Below are positions 28,301 to 39,493 of a DNA stretch of 64,000 nt, piece after piece. Each line of letters starts with the position of its first letter. Position 1 is the stretch's first letter. Under the pieces are notes generated by a model that saw only the letters and a list, made by a program, of their open reading frames with translations, did not search any database and was not told where the DNA came from. The stretch is from Synchiropus splendidus (taxonomy: Eukaryota; Chordata; Actinopteri; Syngnathiformes; Callionymidae): NCBI RefSeq assembly GCF_027744825.2, contig NC_071348.1, positions 13,983,563-14,047,562 on the forward strand. Direction: 5' to 3'. Both the position numbers and the translations under genes were made by a program.

Positions 28301-31300
28301 TTTCCTCTCCTTGACCAAAAACATTTTGTTACCAGGTGTGGCAACAGCCTCGCTGTATCTCATGGACCCCTCCTTCCTCACACTGGCCTCCTGAAAAGCT
28401 TCAAGATGCTCCAGGTTTGATGTCTATTGCATGTTTTGACTCATGATGTTTTATATATTTGTTTTAATCCCCTTCTTTTACTGCACATTTCCCCCACATT
28501 GCTATTAAATTAAATGATGGTGAGATGAAGCAGACCAGAACCTCCCGTCACAGGAACAGCTTCTTCCCCTCGGCCGTCAGACTATTGAGTTTGTGATCAG
28601 CCTTTGTTGTTTGTGGTTTATTTTATTTTGTTGACAGCACTTTATTCTGAAGCACTTTCCTAGTTGGTGGGATCCCCGTTGACCATGGCAATAAATTTGA
28701 TTCTGAATTGCTCTCTGGCACCACCAAGTGGACATTAAATATAAGATTCAGCAAGCATAAGTTGCCCAGTGCTTGCGGTAGGATTGTCCTCAACAATATA
28801 AGGCATAGATGGGGGTAAATGCTGTAATGGTGTTTGAGAAGACATTGATAAGATGTACACACACACAAAGCAAAATTTTATTTCAATTTTTATTCAAAAA
28901 ATGGATTGTTGTTTGTTTTTGGACTGAGCTTGTTTCTTTGACAGAATTTCCCCTGCTATATCTGTAATACATCGTACTTACCTTGTTGGCAGAGATCAGA
29001 TCCAAGTGTTCCCAAACCGGGGAAAACGTACAACTGACAACAGTAATCGATAATCGATACAGAGCTGCTCACAAAACGTGACACAACGGGGGAACCTCGT
29101 TTCGTGCCGCTTCAATCTGGAATTGAACTGTTCAATCCACTTCCTGGACTGGTCACGTGGTACAGCCAGTTCGAGACTTTGACCGCCTTCAGCTACGTCA
29201 TCAGCTACGTCATTGGAGCATTGTTCATATACTTGCTGCCAGATTGCTCGGTACACGCACCAAAGGGTCACAGCGAACACATCACTATATTAAATGTTGA
29301 CCAGGTTTATGAAAAAGGGTCTGGAGTAGATTATTTTGGCTCAGCCCATGCTGTGCAAATGGAACTTTCCTTTACAATTATAGAGAGAGGCAGGGCCTTT
29401 CCTGATTGAGCTTGTCACTGGGCAGACTGGGATTTCATGGCAGCCGCAGGGCAAACATCAACAGCAGGGGCTGTGTTTGTCGGAGCACAGTTTCCTCTTC
29501 TGGGGTCTTCCAAAAACACTGCTATCACACATTCTTTCACTTTTTTGGTTCAGTCATTTATTTTCCAGGCCCACACCTACTCTTTTTTTTTATTCTGCCT
29601 TTACTCACTGCTCCTATAATTCTGTCTAAATGGAGCACCATGTCACTTCATTGCAGCTGTCGCCTGTCACCCTGGCTGGACAGACAGATTCTCAAGGTAT
29701 GATGCGTCTCCTCGGTGTGGCCTTTCCACAAGAAAAGGACAGGGAGGAGTGGGAGAAGGAGCAAGAGGAGGCAAGAAGGAAGGACCACAGGCGAATTGGA
29801 ACTGTACGAAGACTGTAAAACTGAGCCAAGCAATTCAAGTATTCGAGTCACCGTGGTGTTTCTTTTTTTATCTTCAGGACCAGGAGCTGTTTTTCTTCGA
29901 TGATGTCAGTCCAGGAAGTTGCTTCTTCCTTCCAAAAGGCGCTCACATCTACAACACGCTTACAGACTTTATTAAGGTCTCAACACAGTTCTGTAAATGT
30001 AGTACATGGACGAGCCTCTTCCTGTCAGGGTGCAGCTCAAGTAAAGGTGACTTTCCTGTTTTCCAGAGTGAATACCGAAGAAGAGGCTTCACTGAAGTTG
30101 TGACCCCAACTTTGTACAGCACTGCATTATGGGAGCGCTCGGGCCACTGGGAGCACTACAGTGAGAACATGTTCACAGTGACGTCAGAGGGCTCGCAGAC
30201 CTACGCCCTTAAACCCATGAACTGTCCTGCTCACTGGTGAATTTGCTCACTCCCGTCGTCTGATTTATCGCTTTACAGTTTGTTGACTCTTGTGTTGTGT
30301 TTTCAGTCTCATGTTCGAGCACCGAGTGCGCTCGTGGCGGGAGCTTCCCCTGCGATGGGCTGACTTTGGGGCTCTGCATCGCAATGAACTCTCAGGAACA
30401 CTGGGTGGTCTGACCAGGGTTCGTCGGTTCTGTCAGGATGATGCACACATCTTCTGCATACCTGAGCAGGTACTCTTTTATTGATGTACTTCATCAACAT
30501 GCTAGTTTGTCATCATTTGGTTTGAGACGCACAGCTGTATCATGGTGATTCGATGGGTTGTGGAAAGACATTCCAGGAGGCCACGGCTCTGATGAATGAT
30601 GGTCTTTGTCCATGCAGGCAACTCAAGCTGTGTCCGCTATTATCCTGATACCCAAAAACATTCCTTGGGCTTTCAATTTACTGTACATCACCCCCCCCAA
30701 AGCATTATGTCATTGTGTCTCTGGAGTCTTTGTCATCTTTGGTCTCAGCTGTTTAGGTTGGTAACCATGTGTTATTTTGCTTTATTTGTTCTAGCTTCAA
30801 GAAGAGATTGTGGCTTGTTTGGACTTTGTGAAGAGTGTTTATCAAGTGTTTGGCTTTACCTTCCACTGTCTTCTGTCGACACGACCTACTCCCTGCTTAG
30901 GGGAGCCTGAACAGTGGGACGATGCTGAACAGGTACTCACACATTTGCTTCTGCACATTGTTGAGCTCTTAAGAAGTGATTTGCAATCATTTTGGTATTT
31001 ATAAGTCATTGCTACTCAAAAGAGGAGAATGACGTGCTTCACCTAATGAACCGTGGAATTGTTTTGTATGAGCGCAGCAGTTGGAGAGGAGTCTGCAGCA
31101 CTTTGGCGAGCGCTGGGAGCTGAACCCAGGTGACGGAGCCTTCTATGGTCCAAAGGTCAGTAAAGCAGTCCAGCAGGCGTTGTTTTTAAGATTTCCACAC
31201 AAGGCCGTATATTTCATGTTGCTTCACTGCTGCCGTCAGCCTAAACACACAGCACTGGACTAACAATCGTTTGTCTTATCTCATCTTGATATGCACTTTT

Positions 31301-34300
31301 CAATGAAAATCACAATGTCTAAAATAGTCAGCACTGCTTTTTTGGGTCAGAGATGATTCTTTTAAACTTTGGAGTTTATTATAGGCAAGATGGTTTCTAG
31401 TAAAGGTTAGCCTCAGAGGAGAGTCTCTTGATGCATGCCAACTGAGCTCATCTGTTTAAAAGACGACAGTGACTGTTTACTGAAGCTGCTTTTTTAAGTA
31501 CAATTACACATGTTCAGCAAATGCACTGCAGTGAAATACCCAATAGGAAGAGAATTGTCCTCATAATGTGCATGTCGTCCAACATATTCCAAGAACACGG
31601 CCGGCTGCAGAAATGAGTCGGCCCTGTCTCTGAAGACACCCATTTAAGTAACTGTTCTCTTATTGCTGGGAACTGTCTCGGTTAGTAACACATCATAGTA
31701 AATAATATGTCATATGACTTCATAATGTTGCAGCACCTCTTTAAATAGCTCTGCAGATAGTGTGAAGAAAATGCAAGCTCAATGCTGGTGTAGCGGTTAC
31801 CACGTTGGATTTTCATGCAAAAATGTCGCTATTGTAAACACATTTTCTCTTTATCTGTTTCTGTTGATTGTATGCTGTGTTTTTACGAAGATGTGTGAAA
31901 TTAACTCCTTTACAGTTTATATGTTTATGAAGTGGAAACTACACCTTTGACATTGATCCTGACAAACTTTATCGTCAATAAATGAACAAAACAAATTTTA
32001 GCGTCACATTGAAGCTGAGCGTTAATGCAATTTCTGTCAAACTGAAGAGCAGCTGAAATGTCTGGTGCATATTTGAACACGACTCCTCTGTGAAGTCAGT
32101 GAGCATGAAGAAGTCAGCCAGACTTAACACAATCAAGTCGAAGTGAAGGCCAGAGAAGAGAGGTGGGTTGAGTCAGGGTGTGGTTAGACACACAAGAACT
32201 CCCGTATAAATAAACATGGTTCACAGCTGCATAGCGAGGGAATGTTGGCTACAAGCAATATGTTTATCTTCTCAGAGTAAAAGTGTCTGTTGTGTAAATA
32301 GCAGCTTGTTCCAGCATTGTCTTAGCTGTAGTCTCACATGTCAGAATAAGGCTGATGCTGTGTTGCCTTTCTCTCAGATTGACATCCAGATCAAAGATGC
32401 AATTGGCAGGCAACACCAGTGCGCTACAATCCAGCTGGATTTCCAGTTGCCAATCAGATTTAATCTCCAGTATGTCGGGTGAGTGACTCTTCTTTTAGAC
32501 TGTGACCCAAGTTTGTTTAATATGAAATCCCCATTAAAACCGGGCTCAGTGTCGCTGTGCATCTGCCTGTCAAACCTCCCTTTCCACGCATCCGTCTGCC
32601 CTTATTATGAACTCATGCAGAAATATAATGTGCTGCTCTACGCTTCTTATCTAAAGGCATCAAATGCAAAAGAGTTTATCATGAAGGACCTTCATGTTCT
32701 TCAGTTCTTTTCTCCCATCATCAGAGCTCTTTCTCATGCACACGCTCCAGGATTTCTGAGCAAGCCAGATATTTGAGCCTTTGTTTTTGACATAACATTT
32801 TAACAGCAGCAGGAGTTTCCTGGTGATTAAATATTGTGTTTCAGGTTCTAGCTCCCCCGAGGAGACGCTTTTCAAGGCTTTTGAATCGTGGACCGTAATC
32901 TCATGGAATGGAGGTTTTAATGCTCTCTGACCTCTGCAATTGATCAAATCATTGTAATATTCAGACCAAACAATTCCGTCTGCTCTGCTGCCAAAGAGTC
33001 ATAGTTTCCCACTAAATGAACTGTTGGCAGACAAATACGCCATTTTTGTCAAGTGGTTTATTGTTGCTTTATTTTTCAGGCGAGATGGACAGCTGCGCCG
33101 ACCAGTGATGATCCACCGGGCGGTGCTGGGGTCGCTGGAGAGGATGATCGCTATACTGGCTGAAAACTTTGGAGGCAAATGGTCGGCCATATTCATCATA
33201 CATTCTGTCTTTCATTGGAAGCTTGTGAATGTTGCTGTTTTAATGCTTTCATTCCCCTTCATCTTAAAGGCCTCTGTGGTTGTCCCCAGCACAAGTCATG
33301 GTTATTCCTGTAGGGGGAAGCAGTGAGGCCTATGCCAAACAAGTAAGTGACGAATAGCTTTTTCATTGCTTATGCTACATTGGGCAAGGTGCTGCCTGTG
33401 GTGCCCATGTGACCCCTGTTTTCTTTAATTCAAATCTTTCCTTGATCAACAACAATGTAAATATGAATTTTTTGTTGGTTTGATAATCAAGCCCATACCA
33501 CCCATTATTTTCTTCCCTTCATAACTATTTTCATTTTCTCATTCATACTGTATGTATTATTACTGTTCTTCTAAATGATGACATTTCCCTCCTATTCAAC
33601 AGAAGAGTCACTATGTCTTATCATTTCATTTTTACTAAATAAAATGAATACATTGATGAAAAAAATATTAAAATAATAATGTAATGTTTATTTGAGTTAC
33701 ATCGCATGATCTTTTAATCTATATTTTGTATTGCATCAGATTTTGAGTTATGTTTTTTTCCATATAGTTTAGGTTTCATCTTAACCAATTTCCGATTATT
33801 ATGATTTTTTTCCTTTTCTTCTTTTTTTTAAAGTTATTTGTATTCATCAGTTGTTGGGTAATATTTCCCTGTTGCCAAATGCATGTAATACTTACTTAAC
33901 CAACACCTTTTTTTTAGTATTCTTTCATTTTCTATTCTTATTTTTTATTATTATTATATCAAATATTTCAAATACTGATTTTTGGATTTGCCCATTATTT
34001 TTAAATGGACATTTTTGTCTCTCATAACAAGAGTCCCAGGTTGTGATGTAGTGAATCTGCAAAGATAGTTGCCCACGCTTCACATAGAGTTAGGGTTATT
34101 ACATCTCTTCTGCCTGCTTCCCTTCCAGAGCATTTCTAAGTGTGTACTGCCTCTGCTGTCCTTAGGTGGTGCAGCAGTTGTGTGAGTCTGGGTTCATGGC
34201 TAATCTGAGCGACGATCAGGGAGCAACAATAAATAAAAAGGTCCGCTCTGCTCAGCTGGCTCAGTACAACTACATTCTTGGTAGGTTTTGTTGTCCCTCT

Positions 34301-34510
34301 ACACTTCCTGTCAAGTTTCAAAATGTTACTTGACCTGACCATGTTTCCTCCTTGTGTTTTCCTCCAGTGGTGGGTGAAAAGGAGCAGGACAGTGGAACAG
34401 TCAATGTGCGAAGCAGAGCAGGGAAACAGTTAGGGAGGAGACCACTAGAGGAGGTGCTGACATGCCTCACTCAGCTCCGAGACACACGGAGCAACCAAGA
34501 TGACTTTTGA
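25382..34510 (+). CDS. tars2: Threonyl-tRNA synthetase, mitochondrial
   Basis: Charges mitochondrial tRNA-Thr in the matrix. Coding exons: 25382-25465, 26033-26202, 26283-26397, 26945-27066, 27349-27457, 27917-27981, 28336-28414, 29657-29803, 29878-29976, 30067-30236, 30307-30469, 30795-30932, 31078-31155, 32378-32478, 33080-33181, 33270-33342, 34166-34280, 34368-34510; 2073 nt, 690 aa (human about 718). Residues 1-28 look like a mitochondrial targeting peptide ([16 protein letters not shown], basic, no acids). TGS domain about 54-120. N2 editing domain about 124-260, with its active-site residues lost (R127, C131, S230, L234). Class II core about 290-575: zinc ligands C383, H434 and H559, motif 2 LHRNELSG and motif 3 R568 in [16 protein letters not shown] are kept. 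Anticodon-binding domain about 580-690 ([17 protein letters not shown]). Synteny and the presequence favour TARS2 over cytosolic TARS1. All phases close. Confidence 0.95.
28525..28715 (+). mobile_element. LINE 3'-end fragment
   Basis: The + strand reads [20 protein letters not shown] (28530-28590), the C-terminal end of a teleost non-LTR reverse transcriptase ORF. It is followed by a short 3' UTR ending ATGGCAATAAATTTGATTCTGAAT, the usual tail of such elements. It is 5'-truncated to about 190 bp and sits in tars2 intron 7, sense to the gene. Confidence 0.7.
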
Positions 34511-34677
34511 AGAATGTACTTTTATCCCTCTTCTCTTTCGGGATTTCCTGTGAGGGGTTGCCACATCCTCCTCCTCCTCCACATCACCCTGTGCATCCTC
34601 CCTAGTGACACCTGTCCTCCCTTATCCATGAACCCAGGCATGTATGTTTGTGCAGTAGCTTTTTTAAAACTGTTTGT

Positions 34678-34683
34678 AATAAA
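34678..34683 (+). promoter_or_regulatory. tars2: tars2 polyadenylation signal
   Basis: AATAAA about 170 nt after the tars2 stop codon, with a T-rich stretch shortly downstream. Confidence 0.7.
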
Positions 34684-34699
34684 ATCTTTAAAAAATCCT

Positions 34700-37600
34700 T
34701 TAGTTTTGTGATTTTTACTCGAACGATTACTCGAGGTAAAACAAAAAAACTTGATGTTGTAACTGGTTGTCTAAATGATATGAAGTCTTCAGTCCTTCCA
34801 CTCACCACATCTTTGTCGGAGCGTGAGGATGGAAAAGCTGGCACACCTTTAAAGACTGAGGTTAGAGGGAGGATACAGCGAATGGTTTGACTAAATTAGG
34901 AGAGCTGTGTCAGCACTGTTTTCATGTGTGTTTTGTGGAAACAGTCATGTCAAGATTAAGGTCAAAGGGATTTGGAGGATTTCTTTGTTCACTTGTAATC
35001 GTGGAGGGGCAGCAGGATGGAATAGACATCAGGCATAACAAAGACACTCCGGAGGGTCGAGAAACACACTGCACGTATTCTTGTGGTAATTCTGCGTTCT
35101 AAATGTTCTGACTCAAACTGATGTGTCGTAGTATTTGCTCTCCTAGCTAGTGCTTGATAGCTTCTTCCACTGGTTTCTGTTTACCGTCAACGTGTTGTGC
35201 TCGATACACACTTGAATTCCTGAGGATTCAGCCAGCTGAGTGGATATTGGTGCGAAGAATGGAGCTTTTGTTGGGAAGGAAAGCCACTAATTCCACCTGC
35301 ACGTGTTAAATGGAGCAGCAAAAGCTTAACATTTCTTGTAACAGAAAATACCTGCAATTGTGCTCTACAGTTGCTACATGTGAGAAGATTTTATGATCCA
35401 GAAACCAACATGGGTTTGAGGATCTTATGTTGTTGTTTTTTTTTTTAAATTTCAGATTCTAAAATTAAGGGGAGGGATTTCATATCCCATGTTTCCCCAT
35501 GGACCCACTGCATTTCCCTTGCTGTTCAGATATATCAGCTGTTAGATGTTACCAGCTGAAATTGCCCAGTAGTTGCATAGTGTTGGACCATTAGCTTCAG
35601 TAAACCTCTCAGAAGTCTCCTGATAACTATCTGGTGGCCGCCCTCCCTCCACACTTCAGCCTCTGCCCAGCCCCCTTTGGTTAGACAGTAAGCCTACTTT
35701 CATCTATTGTCTCCTCATAGGTTCAAGAAGTACCTTTTAGTTGCTGCGTGTGTTCGTGGTTAAGCAGTCGTAACAGCGGAGTCGAATGACTGAGCCAGTG
35801 TGAGAGCTTTCCAGAACTCACGTTTGGTGGAATGTGACACATTTTCGTGATGTCCTGCAGGGAGGCTGGTTGAGGGTGACCCAGGCGGGGAGGCTGAGCG
35901 GGGCCGGAGAAGATAAACAGGCTGCATTGTATTGTTCTCATGGTATCACAGGGAAGCTGTCAGCCTGACTGATTGAAAGGCCAAACTACCCAAAATAGGG
36001 CCTTTGAGGCCAGCCTGCCCTTTTTCCCTCCCACCCATTTATAAATAACCCCGCTACATGTGTGGCTGTGCACCATGCATTTCATGTTGATGTGTGTGCG
36101 CTTTAGAGATGGGCCAAAAAAAGCGCCGAATCAGAACGTGAGCGTTGCCAAGGCGGCCTCAGAAAGTGAAGCCACTCAAAACAATAACAGGAGGTCTGTT
36201 GGGCCGCCAGCCAAACACTGACAGAGACTCATTGGTCAGGACCTGCCGGTGACCTGTAAACCCTCACACACACACAGAGATGCAGGCTTTATCATGAGTG
36301 ATCACGCACTCTTTAAATAGATCCCACGCTTGTTTCGGCCAGTAGCTTTCCACTCAGCTGGATTCCAAGTGTGACCAATAGCTCAGGTGTGTACACAGGT
36401 GGCACCATAGAGGACCAAAGAGCATGCAATGCTTTTACTAGCCTCGCGCTCTACAAATCTGAGGTGCTATTTGGGGCATGGAGGTTTAATAAGCTGATGA
36501 AGATGATGTACCACTGTTTATTTCAATGTAAAGATGATCATCCGTTGAGCGGAATATAATGTGTGTGACTCATTGAGCTCCAAAAAGGCCATTTCACTGT
36601 TTCTCATGTGTCATAGCCAAGACAGAAAAGTGTTTTTTCTGACACTGTTCATCAATGCTAATACAGCCTCCTACTCATAATAATATTTCTTTGTTTCCCC
36701 CCCTTTGTTTAAGGACATTTAAATACTTTTTAGTTTTTTCAAAACTGAATTTCTTTTGAGATTGTTATGGTTTTTATTTTATTTCAACAGTGTCGTGTAC
36801 CGTGGTGACGATGAGGTTGATGCTTTTTGAACGTAGGTTTTCCCACACTTTCCTTTTCCGTATCCAGAAATGCTCTCAACCAGGGTGGGAGCTTGTGTTC
36901 ATGGCTGTGTTCCTCTGACAGCTGGTTTAGCCTTCAAATAGATACATAAAACATCTGCTGTGCGCCAATTTCCCCAACTTCTACATCTTCTGCGCTGATT
37001 TTTCTGGCGAGCGCTTCGTCCTCTTATGCACTTCAGCTGGAGGCGGCAGTCGTGTGGAAAGTAAACTTATCTCTGCGACCGCTGCTCCCACTCGCAAACA
37101 AGACCTCCAGAAGTCAGCCGCCACTTGAAGGGAGCTTCACTGTGAACTCGTCCTGTCAGAGTTACAGTCTCTGATGAAGCCACAAATCCATAACATCTGT
37201 GTCAAGCCATCCGCACACTTCTGAACTGCAGCCACTCCTGCTCATATTAGGCCACCAACAGGATCATCCAAAGCATCTCCGTGAGCAATTGGAAAGCAGA
37301 TTTACGAGTCAAAATGTGAATGCCAGAGCTGTCTTTGCTGTTGTGCACCAACATCTTATGAAGGATGACCAGTTGTTTCTGCTTTGAATGGATGAATGAA
37401 ACCACAGCCCACCCTCACTGTTTGGCCTGACAAGCTCTTGTCCCGCTCGCCAGCTACTTTTCACTCTCTTTCCTCTCACTCCTCTGGGTCTGATCATCAG
37501 CCCGGCTCTTAAGCAAACCATGCTTATGCTGCAGCTCTCTGCCGTCACACTGACTCCACTCTAATCCGTCGCCATGCGGTTTGCACCTTAAGTTGATCTT

Positions 37601-39080
37601 CAAGTTACAAGTAATAGACGCTGCCTGAGTCTCTTCCAACGAAGTCACACAGATAAACTCATCCGCACACAGTATCACGTCGGCCTGCTCCAAAGAATGT
37701 CTGCAATGCTTGGGCTCACTGCTGACCCGGTTTTCTATCCAGCTCCGATCACCCAGTGTGAGAGAGCAGACAGACACTCTTTCTCCAGTGATGAGCTTCT
37801 GTGTGAAGACAGGATTCGGTTTATTGTTCGAGCCAACCTGCTGAATCGCTTTCAGGAGGGAGGAGTTTATGGGTTCAATGAGAGGCCAGAGGTCATGTTG
37901 ACTCTGGGGGCCGACTGAGTAAATAAGGGGAATAAACTGAGTCCTGAAAATTTGTAAATATTTGCATCTCTATTCTCCTGCAGCTGTTCACTGTAAAGAT
38001 GGCCGAGTTTGTGAGGAGAGGAGAGAGAGAGAGAAGAGTGAGCATGAGTTAGTGATTTAGTTGCCTGACTCTGTGCCAACCCACGTGGACGACGCCCTGC
38101 TTCTCCATATCCCATCCTGCTTGAGGAGTTGGACAGACAGCAGTGGGTGGGAAGAACAGTCTTCTGAAACCAGGCTCAGAAACACAAGACAACCATTCAG
38201 TAGAATTTCTTCGTCCAGAATGAGGCTTCCTCTGGATGATGTTTTTGTATGGAAGGATGATGATTATTAACCCATGTTTTCTCAGGTGCTGGCCCATTCT
38301 TGCGAAGGATGAGCTGAGCCATTCGAAAAGATAGATTTAGGAAATCATTCTCGGCTCCTAAATCTTCATGGTCACAGTGAAACTGTGAATAATGTGGCTC
38401 TATGTGATGAGATCTGAGAGATCCCAGTTTACTGGTTGCTCATTTTTGGTCAGGAGCTTTGGGAACATCAAGGATACTCTGAAAAGGTCATGTTTCTGGA
38501 GGTCAATGGATCACCTCAGTGTCCACCTGGAGCACCTGTTGAACGGGTAAAAAGCAAGCATAATGCAAAATCATTGCCGTAAGTGTAATGTGTTTTGTTG
38601 CTGCGTTGCATTTGGTATCGTTTACACTATGTAGTAGAGTGATTTGTTTGTGGTTTAGTGCTTTGTATGTTTAAAGGTTTTAATAAAAAGGCCATTATTG
38701 TCTTTTGGAATATGGAGGACGGCATGATGATACAGGTTTTTGACCGTAAACTTCTGGAATTCTTGATGTTCCTGAGCTCATAAGAGTTTGCGACTTCCAA
38801 TAAAGAAAAGGATTTCAAGCTCCACGGCATAAGCTTCAGTTTGGTTTCTCTTTTTTGATTCCTGTCGGTGGGAAGCTCGGGGAAAATGTTCGTACGGCTG
38901 TGCTGTTGACTGCAAAGAACGAAGAAGCAAACACTCAGGACAAAGGTGGAACCAGTCAGAAACGAAACACTGTCCACAACATGAACCAGATAGCAAGCTA
39001 TTGGAGTTTGCTAATACAGTTCCCTTGTGGGGTTTGTGGGGTTTGTGGGGACTGGACCAGTCCCAGGTGTGAAAGGGAAG
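34700..39080. other. Intergenic downstream of tars2, no supported gene
   Basis: Where ECM1 lies in human, no exon with the paired-cysteine (CC) pattern of ECM1 was found on either strand. Open frames such as 37697-37918 and 38627-38977 have no recognisable relatives. This part could hold regulatory DNA, but nothing specific can be supported. Confidence 0.45.
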
Positions 39081-39084
39081 AGAT

Positions 39085-39225
39085 GAGTTACACCCAACAG
39101 GTCGCCAGCCTACCAAACAACACTCACACCGATGGACAATTTACAGAACTTATTCAACCTCTGTGGGAGGAAACCAGAGTGTCCAGGGTAAACCCAGAAG
39201 AACATACAAACTCCACACAGAAAGA
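39085..39225 (+). repeat. Dispersed repeat (GTGGGAGGAAACCAGAG type)
   Basis: CAGGTCGCCAGCCTACC...GACAATTTACAGA...CTGTGGGAGGAAACCAGAG...ACATACAAACTCCACACAGAAAG follows a very common fish interspersed repeat block by block, with short deletions. A TGGGGTTTG-type triplication at 39027-39052 lies just upstream. Confidence 0.7.
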
Positions 39226-39430
39226 ACAGATGTTACCTCACAGTAAGATAACATGCAGCCTTCTTGCTGTGAGCTGGTAGTACAGAACTTTCCTTTTTGC
39301 CACAGTGTAATAACCAGGTCCACTGCTGACATTTAGAATCGTACTCTAGTCTCCACTCTCACTAGATGACAGGTCCACTGTACTCGTTCAAATCAAATTC
39401 TGACCTGACTGTGCGCGTCAGGCTCTAGGG

Positions 39431-39493
39431 GCCCACAATAATGACATGGTTCGCCAGATGTGGCCCTCAGGCCCTGAGTTTGACACCGGTGTC
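39431..39493 (-). repeat. Dispersed repeat (GTCAAACTCAAGGCC type), minus copy
   Basis: Read in reverse complement it gives GGTGTCAAACTCAGGGCCTGAGGGCCACATCTGGC, a common fish repeat end. A copy in the opposite orientation is at 42376-42435. Confidence 0.6.

Noticed and set aside
29104..29409. 101-codon frame in tars2 intron 7, with a CAGCTACGTCAT direct duplication near 29190
   Set aside because: It is not part of tars2 by phase or family and resembles no transposase I know; it may be unclassified repeat DNA.
29697..29704. Good-looking donor (AAG|GTATGA) inside tars2 exon 8
   Set aside because: Reading through gives [19 protein letters not shown]...KDHRRIGT in frame and in line with the family, so the exon continues to 29803.
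31786..31812. tRNA-like A box (TGGTGTAGCGGTTACCACGT, like tRNA-Val 5' half)
   Set aside because: No B box, anticodon stem or matching acceptor strand follows within 80 nt, so it is at most a 5' tRNA-derived scrap in tars2 intron 13.
37697..37918. 73-codon + strand frame in the tars2-adamtsl4 gap (possible ecm1 exon)
   Set aside because: Only two Cys and no CC pairs, no ECM1 motif, and a GT donor or AG acceptor in a fitting phase was not apparent.
36050..38000. Possible conserved enhancer DNA downstream of tars2
   Set aside because: Conservation cannot be judged from one sequence, and no site cluster stands out.
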